Assembly (NCBI GenBank): GCA_038134285.1
Contig: JAYPUW010000003.1
Span: 62,001-126,000 of the forward strand
Source: UBA3478 sp038134285
Lineage (GTDB): Bacteria; Bacteroidota; Bacteroidia; Flavobacteriales; Flavobacteriaceae
Direction of reading: 5' to 3'
Length of the DNA stretch: 64,000 nt
Both the position numbers and the translations under genes were made by a program. The notes beneath the pieces were generated by a model. It saw nothing but the letters and a program-made list of their open reading frames with translations. It did not search any database and was not told the DNA's origin. Shown here piece after piece: positions 43,550-52,305 of this stretch. Numbering within the stretch: position 1 is the first letter of the stretch; every line of letters begins with the position of its first letter.

Positions 43550-45034
43550 TTAATGGTTAAGTGCGATTTTAATAGCCTTGTGCCAGCCTGTGATTGAAGT
43601 GCTTAACTTTTCGTTCATTGGGCTTGGATCAAAGGTTTGACTTTGTTCTTGAAGTGAAGCAATATGTGCTGTTGATTCAAAAAATCCTGTCGCTAGACCT
43701 GCGAGATATGCCGCTCCTAGCGCTGTAGATTCTACCTCGTGCGGACGAATCACAGGGGTCTGTAAGATATCTGCCTGAAACTGCATGAGCAGGTTGTTGT
43801 TAGAGGCCCCTCCGTCAACCTTAAGGGCTTTGATGCTGTTACCTGAGTCTTTCTGCATGGCCTCTAAGATGTCCATAGTTTGAAAGGCTATGGCATCTAG
43901 CGCGGCTCTGGCAATATGTGCCTTTGTGGTGCCACGGGTGAGGCCTGTAATTTGCCCCCTGACATAAGGTTCCCAATACGGAGCACCTAATCCTACGAAG
44001 GCCGGAACAAAGTAGACACCTTCACTGTCTGGAACGCCTGCTGCGAGCGCCTCAACCTCTGATGAGGCTTCGATGAAGCCAAGGCTATCTCTGAGCCATT
44101 GAACGACTGCTCCAGCGATAAAAACGCTTCCTTCGAGGGCGTAGGTCACCTGGTCGCCGATTTGCCATGCGATCGTGGTGAGCAAGTTTGCCTCAGATAA
44201 AACGGGTTGGTCTCCTATATTCATGAGCATGAAGCAACCTGTTCCGTAGGTGTTTTTAACCATTCCCACTTCGGTGCAATGTTGTCCGAAAAGCGCGGAT
44301 TGTTGATCCCCGGCAATCCCTGAAATGACCACCCTTGCACCGAGTATCTTTTCCGAACTGTGACCCAAAACACCGCTAGAAGACACCACTTCTGGGAGCA
44401 TGTTTTTCGGAATTCGAAACAGTTCAAGAAGCGCGTCATCCCAACTCAAGGTATTGATGTTGTAGAGGAGTGTTCTTGAGGCGTTGGTCACATCGGTGAC
44501 ATGCTTTTCGCCTTCGGTTAAATTGTAAATCAACCAGCTGTCAATAGTACCCGCTTTGAGCTTTCCTGTCGCTGCAAGTTCTCGTGCCCCCTCGACATGG
44601 TCGAGAATCCATTCGATTTTAGTGGCAGAGAAGTAAGAATCGATTACCAGTCCGGTTTTAGATCGAATCATCTCGGCCTTTCCGCCCGCTTTCAGCGCTT
44701 CACAACGCTCGGTTGTTCTCTTGTCTTGCCAAACAATGGCATTGTAAATCGGCTTTCCGGTATCACTGTTCCACACTACCGTCGTTTCACGTTGGTTTGT
44801 AATCCCGATCGCTTCAATGTCTTCTGCTTTTATACCGGCTTTAGCCATTGCTTCACGCACCACATCTATTTGGCTCGTCCAAATTTCTTCTGCATTGTGT
44901 TCTACCCACCCATTCTGGGGAAAAATTTGCTTGAACTCTCTTTGTGCTACGGCACTTACAGATGCATTTTGATCGACAATGAGTGCCCGTGAGCTCGTGG
45001 TTCCTTGATCTAGGGCAAGTAAAAAGCGTTTCAT
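43550..45034 (-). CDS. glpK: Glycerol kinase
   Basis: A 494-residue FGGY kinase beginning MKRFLLALDQGTTSSRALI, with GITNQRETTVVW, YNAIVWQDKRT, GIAGDQQSALFGQ, and GLTRGTTKAHIARAALDAIAFQTMDILEAM. It phosphorylates glycerol to glycerol-3-phosphate. I place the start at 45034, where the family N-terminus begins; the longer frame upstream runs into the divergent gene. TATCTTTT, one base off the -7 consensus, lies ahead of it. The dehydrogenase for its product (GlpD) is far away, at 62883. Confidence 0.97.
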   Translation of the reverse strand: MKRFLLALDQGTTSSRALIVDQNASVSAVAQREFKQIFPQNGWVEHNAEEIWTSQIDVVREAMAKAGIKAEDIEAIGITNQRETTVVWNSDTGKPIYNAIVWQDKRTTERCEALKAGGKAEMIRSKTGLVIDSYFSATKIEWILDHVEGARELAATGKLKAGTIDSWLIYNLTEGEKHVTDVTNASRTLLYNINTLSWDDALLELFRIPKNMLPEVVSSSGVLGHSSEKILGARVVISGIAGDQQSALFGQHCTEVGMVKNTYGTGCFMLMNIGDQPVLSEANLLTTIAWQIGDQVTYALEGSVFIAGAVVQWLRDSLGFIEASSEVEALAAGVPDSEGVYFVPAFVGLGAPYWEPYVRGQITGLTRGTTKAHIARAALDAIAFQTMDILEAMQKDSGNSIKALKVDGGASNNNLLMQFQADILQTPVIRPHEVESTALGAAYLAGLATGFFESTAHIASLQEQSQTFDPSPMNEKLSTSITGWHKAIKIALNH

Positions 45035-45083
45035 ATCAAGATTTTGGGAATAAAAAGATACATTATTTCGTCTTAGGTTGAGA

Positions 45084-45097
45084 CGATCACGTGATCG
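45084..45097. promoter_or_regulatory. Perfect 14-bp palindrome between glpK and the decarboxylase gene
   Basis: CGATCACGTGATCG, a perfect palindrome in the 96-bp divergent gap. It ends 16 bp before the -7 element of the plus-strand gene, so it overlaps where the -33 element would be. It is a good candidate operator for one or both genes. Confidence 0.5.
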
Positions 45098-45113
45098 ATG
45101 CAGCCGCACTGCG

Positions 45114-45121
45114 TATCTTTG
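45114..45121 (+). promoter_or_regulatory. -7 element (TATCTTTG) of the diphosphomevalonate decarboxylase gene
   Basis: An exact TAnnTTTG, 9 bp before the ATG at 45131. The longer open frame starting upstream of it is rejected. Confidence 0.55.
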
Positions 45122-45130
45122 ATCTACGCT

Positions 45131-46192
45131 ATGGATCAAAACGAAGCTTTTATATCAGCGGTTCATTCCGTCACCCTAGAGAGTTTTGAAACTACACACA
45201 AGGCGCCCAGTAATATAGCCCTTGTAAAGTATTGGGGTAAGTATGCCTCACAGATACCTGCAAATGCATCGATTTCATTCACGCTTTCTGAGGCGCATAC
45301 GACTTCGTGTATTCTTTTTGAAAAGGCAGCTAAGTCTGAGGCACATGTGTTGTATGAAGGTAAGCCCAAACCTGAATTTGAGCTTAAGATAGTTCAGTTT
45401 TTAGAGCGTATTCGCTTGTACTGTCCATTTTTAAGTGCCTATAAGATTACAATCGATACCGCTAATACTTTTCCGCACAGCAGCGGTATCGCTTCTTCAG
45501 CCAGTAGTATGGCGGCTTTGGCCATGGGTATCGTAGCCTTAGAGCAAAAGTTGGGCGGAATCGCCAAAGAGGCAATGCCTCAAAAGGCTTCTTTTCTGGC
45601 GCGACTCGGATCGGGTAGTGCCGCGAGGAGCATAGAAGGACCCGTTGTATCATGGGGAGAGCATCCTGAGCTTGAGGACAGTTCTGATTTGTATGGCACA
45701 AAATTTGAGCGCCCTCATGAGCTATTCAAGACTTATCAAGACAGTATTCTGATCGTTCACAAGGGCACCAAAAAGGTGAGTAGTACAGTAGGCCATGATC
45801 TAATGAAAAACCATCCGTTTAAAGAGGCTCGCTTTGAACAAGCCCAGTCACATATGAGCTCATTGGTGGCGGCCATGAATAAAGGAAATTTAGAGGCTTT
45901 CATTAAAATCGTAGAATCTGAAGCCCTAAGTCTTCATGCGATGATGATGACCTCTAACCCCTATTTCGTACTTATGGAACCCCAGACCTTAGAAGTGATT
46001 AAAAAGGTTTGGGACTATAGAGCGCAGACCCAAACTCCTCTCTGTTTTACCTTAGATGCTGGGGCTAATGTGCATTTGTTGTATCCAGAAGTGCATAAAA
46101 AGGAGGTTCATGACTTTATCGAAAATCAATTGAAGCAGTATTGCGAAGACGGATTTTACATTCACGATCGCTGCGGAGAAGGGGCAGTTTAA
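45131..46192 (+). CDS. mvaD: Diphosphomevalonate decarboxylase
   Basis: A 353-residue GHMP-superfamily enzyme: APSNIALVKYWGKYASQIPANASISFTL near the N-terminus and FPHSSGIASSASSMAALAMG, the phosphate-binding loop of MvaD. It converts mevalonate diphosphate to isopentenyl diphosphate with ATP hydrolysis and loss of CO2. The start ATG 45131 lies 9 bp after a strong -7 element. A GHMP kinase gene with its own promoter follows, then a prenyltransferase. Confidence 0.95.
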   Translation: MDQNEAFISAVHSVTLESFETTHKAPSNIALVKYWGKYASQIPANASISFTLSEAHTTSCILFEKAAKSEAHVLYEGKPKPEFELKIVQFLERIRLYCPFLSAYKITIDTANTFPHSSGIASSASSMAALAMGIVALEQKLGGIAKEAMPQKASFLARLGSGSAARSIEGPVVSWGEHPELEDSSDLYGTKFERPHELFKTYQDSILIVHKGTKKVSSTVGHDLMKNHPFKEARFEQAQSHMSSLVAAMNKGNLEAFIKIVESEALSLHAMMMTSNPYFVLMEPQTLEVIKKVWDYRAQTQTPLCFTLDAGANVHLLYPEVHKKEVHDFIENQLKQYCEDGFYIHDRCGEGAV

Positions 46193-46197
46193 TTGTT

Positions 46198-46205
46198 TAC
46201 CTTTG
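46198..46205 (+). promoter_or_regulatory. -7 element (TACCTTTG) of the GHMP kinase gene
   Basis: An exact TAnnTTTG immediately after the mvaD stop and 20 bp before the ATG at 46226. It rules out the in-frame TTG at 46193 as the start. Confidence 0.5.
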
Positions 46206-46225
46206 AACTTGGAATATTAAACAAA

Positions 46226-47164
46226 ATGAAAGGCCCTCTATTTTACGCCAAAATTTTGCTGTTCGGCGAGTACGGGATCATGAAAGATTCTAAGGGTCTT
46301 GCCATTCCTTTCAACACTTTCAATGGTGCTTTGCGCTTTGATGACAATAACTCTACTGCACATAAAGATTCTAATCAAAAACTAGGGCTTTATGCTAAAT
46401 ATCTGAAGCAGAAACGCACCGAAGGAGCGCTTTTGGTTGTTTTTGATTTTGAGCGTCTTGAGGCCGACTTGGTTGAAGGGATGTATTTTGACAGTTCGAT
46501 CCCTATGGGGTATGGAGTGGGGAGTAGTGGAGCCATCGTAGCAGCGATTTACGAACGTTATGCCACCGAAAAAGTTACCGTTTTAGAGAATTTGACGCGT
46601 GAAAAACTACTAGATCTCAAGCAACAATTTGGGGTGATGGAATCCTTCTTTCACGGAACTTCTTCTGGGCTTGATCCGCTCAATAGTTATTTAAGTATCC
46701 CCATACTCATACACGCGAAAGATCACGTAGAGTCTACGCATATTCCATCGCAGAATCTTAATGGCAAGGGAGCTGTTTTTCTACTCGATAGCGGAGTAGT
46801 AGGTGAAACGGCTCCGATGGTACAGCTCTTCATGAAGAACCTAGAGAACAATCAATTCGAAGAAGTGATACGCGACCAGTTCGTTAAATATACCGACGCC
46901 TGCATTGACCATTTTTTAAAGGGTGAAATGAAAGGCATGTTCAAAGACCTGAGGAAGCTATCTCAAGTGGTATTTGAACACTTTAAACCGATGATTCCTG
47001 AAAGCGTTTTAGGACTTTGGCAAAAAGGACTAGAGACTGACGCTTATTACCTCAAGCTTTGTGGATCTGGCGGAGGAGGTTACTTCTTGGGTTTCACTGA
47101 AGATCTTGAACGCGCCAAACGCGAACTAGAAGGGCACACCATAGAAGTGGTATATACTTTTTAG
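46226..47164 (+). CDS. GHMP kinase, probably mevalonate kinase
   Basis: A 312-residue protein: FYAKILLFGEYGIM near the start, IPMGYGVGSSGAIVAAIYERY (GHMP motif) near 90-110, and LCGSGGGGYFLGF at the C-terminus. Context with mvaD makes mevalonate kinase most likely; phosphomevalonate kinase is the alternative because both steps are needed and the second is not seen here. The next gene overlaps its stop region closely (ATG 47167). Confidence 0.88.
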   Translation: MKGPLFYAKILLFGEYGIMKDSKGLAIPFNTFNGALRFDDNNSTAHKDSNQKLGLYAKYLKQKRTEGALLVVFDFERLEADLVEGMYFDSSIPMGYGVGSSGAIVAAIYERYATEKVTVLENLTREKLLDLKQQFGVMESFFHGTSSGLDPLNSYLSIPILIHAKDHVESTHIPSQNLNGKGAVFLLDSGVVGETAPMVQLFMKNLENNQFEEVIRDQFVKYTDACIDHFLKGEMKGMFKDLRKLSQVVFEHFKPMIPESVLGLWQKGLETDAYYLKLCGSGGGGYFLGFTEDLERAKRELEGHTIEVVYTF

Positions 47165-47166
47165 TG

Positions 47167-48069
47167 ATGAGCGTAAAGGCCCGCTTATGGTCGCTCTTGA
47201 GTGTTACTCGATTGTACAACGGATTCCTCGTTGTTTTGGCACAATACCTCTCAGCCGTTTACATTTTTGGCAGATCGTTTTCGGTAGCAGAATTACTGCT
47301 GAATAAAGCACTCCATTTTTTGGTTGGAGCGAGTCTATTGGTGGTCTCTGCCGGATACCTCATCAATCAGTACTATGACTTACCCAAAGACCTGATCAAT
47401 CGCCCTATTAAGACCATGATTGACTTGCAAAGAAGTCCTTCTAGTTTGATGCGTTGGTCGACCCTTTTTATGGGCGCCGCTTTGCTATTGAGTGCTTGGG
47501 TTTCGATTCTGGCGTCATTGTACTTTTTGGGTTATTTCTTGACCATTTGGCTCTATTCGCATCGTTTGAGAAGCATCCCACTGTGGGGGAGTTTACTATC
47601 AGCTTTTTTATCGGTGAGCCCGATTGCAGTCTTGTTCTTGTATTATCGCTACTTTGATGGCACGATTCTCGCTTTTGCATTTTTCTTGTTCGTCTTGCTT
47701 TGGACCATCACCTTGATCAAAGATCTCGAGAATTTACCCGGAGATATTGCGGTAGGACTGCATACGCTAGCGACGACTTGGGGTGCTGAAAAGAACCACC
47801 ACCTCATTCAAATCTTATTTGCTTTTGAATTCATCTTAAGCGTACTGATATTATACAGTTTCGAACTCTCAGGAATGCGATTTTATTTTTATTTCGCCTC
47901 GGTAAGCTTTGTGATTTTGATGTTTGTCTTGTCTTTTAAAGAGCGTCCTAACCTCTACAGCCAAATGCATTGGTTCTTAAAACTATTGGTGCTCATGGGG
48001 GTTATGGGGATACTCTTTTTTGACCTGTCACGTTTAAGTGAGCTAAAAGCGTTTATTTTTGCCCTATAA
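47167..48069 (+). CDS. UbiA-family prenyltransferase, probable geranylgeranylglycerol-phosphate synthase type
   Basis: A 300-residue membrane protein with about eight helices. SAGYLINQYYDLPKDLINRP contains the first Asp-rich motif (N-x3-D-x3-D) and KDLENLPGDI the second. Such enzymes attach a prenyl chain to an aromatic or polar acceptor. The family in Bacteroidota is often annotated as a geranylgeranylglycerol-phosphate geranylgeranyltransferase, but quinone or heme synthesis could be its job. It follows the mevalonate enzymes directly, matching its need for prenyl diphosphate. GTG 47164 is a less likely start. Confidence 0.85.
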   Translation: MSVKARLWSLLSVTRLYNGFLVVLAQYLSAVYIFGRSFSVAELLLNKALHFLVGASLLVVSAGYLINQYYDLPKDLINRPIKTMIDLQRSPSSLMRWSTLFMGAALLLSAWVSILASLYFLGYFLTIWLYSHRLRSIPLWGSLLSAFLSVSPIAVLFLYYRYFDGTILAFAFFLFVLLWTITLIKDLENLPGDIAVGLHTLATTWGAEKNHHLIQILFAFEFILSVLILYSFELSGMRFYFYFASVSFVILMFVLSFKERPNLYSQMHWFLKLLVLMGVMGILFFDLSRLSELKAFIFAL

Positions 48070-48937
48070 AATCTACCGTTTGCCTTCGAAAAATTCACCC
48101 AGAAAGCCTAAACCTGGAACTTCAAAAGCTCAGAGTGGTCCTAAAAAGTTTTCAGGGCTTAGAAAGCCAATGGCACCGAAGAAGCCCGCTACTGGTCCAA
48201 GAACTGGTAAGAAAGCCGACACAAGTGGAAAAATGCGCTTGAATCGCTTCATCGCTCATGCTGGTATATGCTCTCGCAGAGAGGCAGACACCTATATCAA
48301 GGCTGGGAGCGTGACGGTGAACGGAAAGGTCGTTTCAGAGATGGGTTATCAAGTCTCTTCTAACGATGAGGTTCGTTTTGACGGTCGCCTAATTTCTTCA
48401 GAACGCATAGAGTATGTACTACTCAACAAGCCAAAAAATTTCCTCACCACTACATCAGATGATAAAGGAAGACGGACTGTAATGGAATTGATCGCCTCGG
48501 CAACGAAACAACGACTTTTTCCGGTAGGGCGTCTCGACCGCAACACCACAGGTTTATTGCTTTTTACCAATGACGGAGAGCTTGCGGCGCGTTTAACCCA
48601 TCCTAAGCATGGGGTTCGAAAAATTTACCACGTGGTACTGGATAAATCTTTGCGCGTAAACCATCTACAAGAAATTGAAAAAGGGATTACGCTAGAGGAT
48701 GGCCCGGTAGTAGCAGACGCGATCAGCTTTATTCAGGGCGCCACTAAAAGAGAAGTCGGAATAGAAATTCACAGCGGCAAAAACCGTATTGTTCGCCGCA
48801 TTTTTGAACATTTCGGATACGAAGTAACCAAGCTCGATCGAGTGAGTTTTGCTGGCTTAACAAAGAAAGACCTTCCCAGAGGACACTTTAGGCACCTTAC
48901 CGAAAAGGAGGTCAGTTTCTTAAGGATGATCGGTTAA
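48059..48937 (+). CDS. 23S rRNA pseudouridine synthase, RluB/RsuA type
   Basis: A 292-residue protein in this reading (TTG start). The first 55 residues are Lys/Pro-rich and disordered, as in many Bacteroidota versions. An S4 domain (MRLNRFIAHAGICSRREAD) begins at residue 59, and the catalytic motif GRLDRNTTGLLLFTNDG lies in the second half, with the Asp nucleophile. The start is uncertain: TTG 48059 overlaps the previous gene by 11 bp; ATG 48170 and ATG 48233 are alternatives. It modifies uridine in 23S or 16S rRNA. Confidence 0.9.
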   Translation: MPYKIYRLPSKNSPRKPKPGTSKAQSGPKKFSGLRKPMAPKKPATGPRTGKKADTSGKMRLNRFIAHAGICSRREADTYIKAGSVTVNGKVVSEMGYQVSSNDEVRFDGRLISSERIEYVLLNKPKNFLTTTSDDKGRRTVMELIASATKQRLFPVGRLDRNTTGLLLFTNDGELAARLTHPKHGVRKIYHVVLDKSLRVNHLQEIEKGITLEDGPVVADAISFIQGATKREVGIEIHSGKNRIVRRIFEHFGYEVTKLDRVSFAGLTKKDLPRGHFRHLTEKEVSFLRMIG

Positions 48938-50195
48938 TCCAATACGCATACCCAAGTACCGGAAGGTATTCAAGTCCCACTAGCCACAACGGAAGCTCAT
49001 TGTGTTCAAATCCATAGGCCGCATAACTTATGAAAATCGTTGCCGACCAGAAGAGTATAATGCGATCTCTTCTCAAGGCCGCCAGCGCAACCAATGTGAT
49101 GAGGTACCACGGATGTACCGTCGGGGCCGTAAGTAAATAGGCGATGAGAATCCAGTAACCATGACGAATGAATTGGCCTAAATGGGTCGTTCTAAAAATC
49201 AAATACCCCACCCATCCGAGCATTGCTATGATTTGCAGATAACCATAAGCTTTAATGAGCTGATCGTCATAAGCACCGAACATTCTTCCGACTTCTTTGT
49301 AAATGCGGTAAATCGAAGGATTGAATTCAAAGTTTGAGAACCACAAACCGATACTTGAGCCCCAATGTGCTGCCCATTGAGGGCCAACGAATAATAGGGC
49401 CAGAGGTATCGAGAACAACACAAATGAAAGCCCAAATCGACTTAAGGACTTTCTTCCTAGAGTACGCAGCAATAATGGAATGAGCATGAGCGGCATGAGT
49501 TTGGTCAGTACCGATGCCGCATACATCCACCCTGCCTGAAAAGGCCGTTTTACTTTTAAGGCATAGAGCGCACCTAAGAAAAAGACGACCATTAGGGGTT
49601 CAAAATGTAGATTGTGCGTTCCTTCAATGATTACTAAAGGATTCAAGAAGTAAGCGCCTAGCGCCCAAACTTTGTGTTCTTGTGACTGAATGAGCTTCAG
49701 CAGTATTCCGAAAGCAACGATATCGGCTAAAACAATCAGAAAGCGGTAGACATAATGAGGGTGCTCTACAGTTGCGCCAAGGATAAACATCAATTGGTTC
49801 AGCATAGGGTAATTGCTGTAATTGCCTGCGCTTAGGGGACCCATTTGACTGTACAAACTTCGTAGCTCTTCAAAACCTCCGAGCGCCATGATCTCATTAG
49901 GAGTATAGGTATACGGACTGATCGATCTCAGCGTCAAATTCCCGTCCCAGATAAAGCGATAAATGTCTTGGGAGAGTGATGGGAAAGAGCAACTGAATAC
50001 CCCTCGAAACGCCAGGCCAAGTATGAAAATTAAACCCACTGAAAGCCGCTGTTCTAGCAAATAGAAATAGGCTGAAAAAAGCACCACTAGACTTCCGAGT
50101 AACAAGAGTATGTCGGCACGTTCGATAAGGTATCCTAAGGCGTAGTAGGCCAATAGGGTGCAAAGCGCTAGAAAAAGAGGAAGTATCTTTTTCAT
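48912..50195 (-). CDS. Polytopic membrane mannosyltransferase-like protein (GT87/DUF2029-like)
   Basis: A 427-residue protein with about eleven membrane helices. Early SLSQDIYRFIWDGNLTLRSISPYTYTPNE carries the acidic DxxR-type motif of polyprenyl-phosphate-sugar transferases. WMYAASVLTKLMPLMLIPLLLR and HPWYLITLVALAAL are typical later blocks. It should transfer a sugar from a polyprenyl-phosphate donor outside the membrane. It is the last gene of a seven-gene unit and overlaps the preceding GT2 gene by 4 bp (ATGA). Its 3' end overlaps the convergent rRNA enzyme by 26 bp. Confidence 0.8.
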   Translation of the reverse strand: MKKILPLFLALCTLLAYYALGYLIERADILLLLGSLVVLFSAYFYLLEQRLSVGLIFILGLAFRGVFSCSFPSLSQDIYRFIWDGNLTLRSISPYTYTPNEIMALGGFEELRSLYSQMGPLSAGNYSNYPMLNQLMFILGATVEHPHYVYRFLIVLADIVAFGILLKLIQSQEHKVWALGAYFLNPLVIIEGTHNLHFEPLMVVFFLGALYALKVKRPFQAGWMYAASVLTKLMPLMLIPLLLRTLGRKSLSRFGLSFVLFSIPLALLFVGPQWAAHWGSSIGLWFSNFEFNPSIYRIYKEVGRMFGAYDDQLIKAYGYLQIIAMLGWVGYLIFRTTHLGQFIRHGYWILIAYLLTAPTVHPWYLITLVALAALRRDRIILFWSATIFISYAAYGFEHNELPLWLVGLEYLPVLGYAYWINRSSLRN

Positions 50196-51622
50196 TTCCC
50201 TTTAAATGAAGCTAGACTAACCCCAGCAAAAGCGAGGGTGGTGAATAAAGGCATTCCTATGAGTGCTAACTGTTGGGTTTCAAAGGCCATAAACACACTT
50301 AAACCACTAAGCATTGTAATCAGTATTTCGACGGTTGGGAATACTTTTGAAGACCTCCATTTCAGCTGTTTCGCTTTGGGAGTTCGAATAAACACAGAGG
50401 GTTTTCTCAAGTGCCCTTCAAGTACAGCCTTTGTGTTCAGGTAGCTCATCCCCGCCGAAACGATGAGATAACCTAAAAAGTTGATGACCCATTCTAAACT
50501 CGAAGAGGAGTGCTTGAGATCTCGGTCAGCCTTGTACAATGCGATACCAAGACATAAAGAAGCGACTAAGAGCAGCGTAGAGAGCATTGATACCGCATGA
50601 ATTTGTTGAGGATTGAGACTCATGAATGGCAGCCCAAGCCCTATAAGAAAAAGGGTGAAGGTGACCGCGTAAAAGCTTGATCCAAGCAGGTGCATCAGGG
50701 CGTGAAATCTTTTTCTGCCGCGCAGACGCCTTAGTGAGGATTTTAGCAGTTGAAAGTTTTCGGCAGCACCTTTGTTCCATCTGAATTGTTGCGAAAAATA
50801 GGCGGTTAGGCTTTCAGGGAGCTCGCAGTCGGCTGTGATGTTGGGGTGGTACTTGATTTGATATCCTGCGAGTTGCGCCCTGTAGGCGAGGTTTAAATCT
50901 TCGGTGAGGGTTTCGGTATTGAATCCTTGAACGGTTTCGATAGCGCTTTTCTTCCATAGCGCTGCGGTTCCGTTAAAGGTGGTGAATGCTCCTATCTTTT
51001 CTCGGCCTAAGTGTTCGTTGATGAAGTGATGGTTGAGTGCGAGAGGCTGAATCTTTGTAATCCAATTTTTTGCACTATTCACATAGCCCCATCGGGTTTG
51101 AACGGCGGCCACTTGATCTGAGGAAAATCCGTTTAGACCGCGGTGTAACCAGTCTGGCGAAAAGCTGAAGTCTGCATCGAAAAAGGCGATATAGCTACCT
51201 TTCGCCTGCTGAAGCCCAGCATTTAGGGCCCCTGCCTTATATCCCTCCCTATGAGAACGCTTGAGATGATATGCCTTAAGGCCAGAGGCTTGAAGTTGTT
51301 TTACCCATTGCGCGTTGATTTCGTCAGAGGCATCTGTTGAGTCGTCTAAGACCTGGATTTCGAGTAAATCTTTGGGATAGTCTAGGGCAATAACAGATTG
51401 AAATAAGCCATCGACAGCGTGACCTTCGTTGTATAATGCGATCTGAAAAGTGACGTTCGCATTTTCAACTTTGAAATTGGTTGAATCTTTCGGTCCTGAA
51501 TCTAGCAGCATTCTTTTTTCTCGGCTAGAATAGTGCAAACTAAGGGCGCATTGGTATACTGCATAGGCAAGGAGCAGAAAGACACAGAGGCCGAATAAAA
51601 GTATACTCACCCAACCCATCAT
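50192..51622 (-). CDS. Processive-type GT2 glycosyltransferase (cellulose-synthase-like)
   Basis: A 476-residue protein with an N-terminal membrane helix, a GT2 domain (VTFQIALYNEGHAVDGLFQSV, VLDDSTDASDEI, FFDADFSFSPDWL, TEDLNLAYRAQLAG and QQFRWNKGA, i.e. the D, DxD, TED and QxxRW set) and about four C-terminal helices. This is the layout of glucan or mannan synthases. It starts at 51622 through an ATGA overlap with the preceding GT2 gene (a longer start at 51649 is possible). The product polymer is unknown. Confidence 0.9.
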   Translation of the reverse strand: MMGWVSILLFGLCVFLLLAYAVYQCALSLHYSSREKRMLLDSGPKDSTNFKVENANVTFQIALYNEGHAVDGLFQSVIALDYPKDLLEIQVLDDSTDASDEINAQWVKQLQASGLKAYHLKRSHREGYKAGALNAGLQQAKGSYIAFFDADFSFSPDWLHRGLNGFSSDQVAAVQTRWGYVNSAKNWITKIQPLALNHHFINEHLGREKIGAFTTFNGTAALWKKSAIETVQGFNTETLTEDLNLAYRAQLAGYQIKYHPNITADCELPESLTAYFSQQFRWNKGAAENFQLLKSSLRRLRGRKRFHALMHLLGSSFYAVTFTLFLIGLGLPFMSLNPQQIHAVSMLSTLLLVASLCLGIALYKADRDLKHSSSSLEWVINFLGYLIVSAGMSYLNTKAVLEGHLRKPSVFIRTPKAKQLKWRSSKVFPTVEILITMLSGLSVFMAFETQQLALIGMPLFTTLAFAGVSLASFKGK

Positions 51623-52305
51623 CGCTTGAGACCAAAGATGAAGATCCAACTTAAGATTTTATAACCCGCCATAAGAGTTCCTTTTGCCGTTCCTGAAACC
51701 TTCGAAACTCCAATTCTAGGGCGGTAACGAACCGGAACTTCAAGATAGGGGATGGCCTTCTTCAAGACCTTAAGCTGCATTTCGACCGTCCATCCGTAGG
51801 TCTTATCGTTCATATTGAGTTGAATAAGGGTTTTCCACTCTATGGCTCTGAAGGGCCCAAGGTCGGTAAAAGTAGACCTGTAAATCCATTTCATAAGCTT
51901 AGTGGCGAGCGCGTTGCCAAAACGCTGTTGCGGGGTAAGGGCTCCTTTTTCAAGCTGAGGGGTGACTCGCGTGCCTAAAACAAAAAGCGCTTTCTGTTGT
52001 TGAATGGGAGTGATAAGTGCGGTCAGTTCTTCAGGATAGTCTGAATAATCACCGTCTAAAAAAACGACTATGTCCCCTTGATTTGCCTTTGGTTTTAGGT
52101 GTTCTATGCCCGCCAAACAGGCAAATCCGTATCCTTTGCGGGGCTCGTAGAGAACGGTAGCTCCACCTTTTTCGGCCTCAGCGGCAGTCTCGTCGGTAGA
52201 GCCGTTATCAATTACAATGACCTCATCTACTTCTTGAGGTAAGTCAGACAGAACAAGCCCAATGCTTTTTTCTTCGTTGAATGCGGGTATGATGACCCAA
52301 ATCAT
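51619..52305 (-). CDS. GT2 glycosyltransferase, polyprenyl-phosphate-sugar synthase type
   Basis: A 228-residue soluble GT2: VIIPAFNEEKSIGLVLSDLP, VIDNGSTDETA, VFLDGDYSDYPEEL (DxD), and RSTFTDLGPFRAIEWKTL. The pattern fits polyprenyl-phosphate glucose or mannose synthases. It would make a membrane-bound sugar donor used by the two downstream membrane transferases. Both ends overlap neighbours by 4 bp (ATGA), indicating coupled translation. Confidence 0.9.
   Translation of the reverse strand: MIWVIIPAFNEEKSIGLVLSDLPQEVDEVIVIDNGSTDETAAEAEKGGATVLYEPRKGYGFACLAGIEHLKPKANQGDIVVFLDGDYSDYPEELTALITPIQQQKALFVLGTRVTPQLEKGALTPQQRFGNALATKLMKWIYRSTFTDLGPFRAIEWKTLIQLNMNDKTYGWTVEMQLKVLKKAIPYLEVPVRYRPRIGVSKVSGTAKGTLMAGYKILSWIFIFGLKR

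Noticed and set aside
45098..45130. Upstream in-frame start for the decarboxylase
   Set aside because: It is ahead of the TATCTTTG -7 element and follows the palindrome; ATG 45131 fits promoter and family.
45035..45139. N-terminal extension of glpK
   Set aside because: MKRFLLALDQGTTS at 45034 is the family start; the extension covers the divergent promoter and palindrome.
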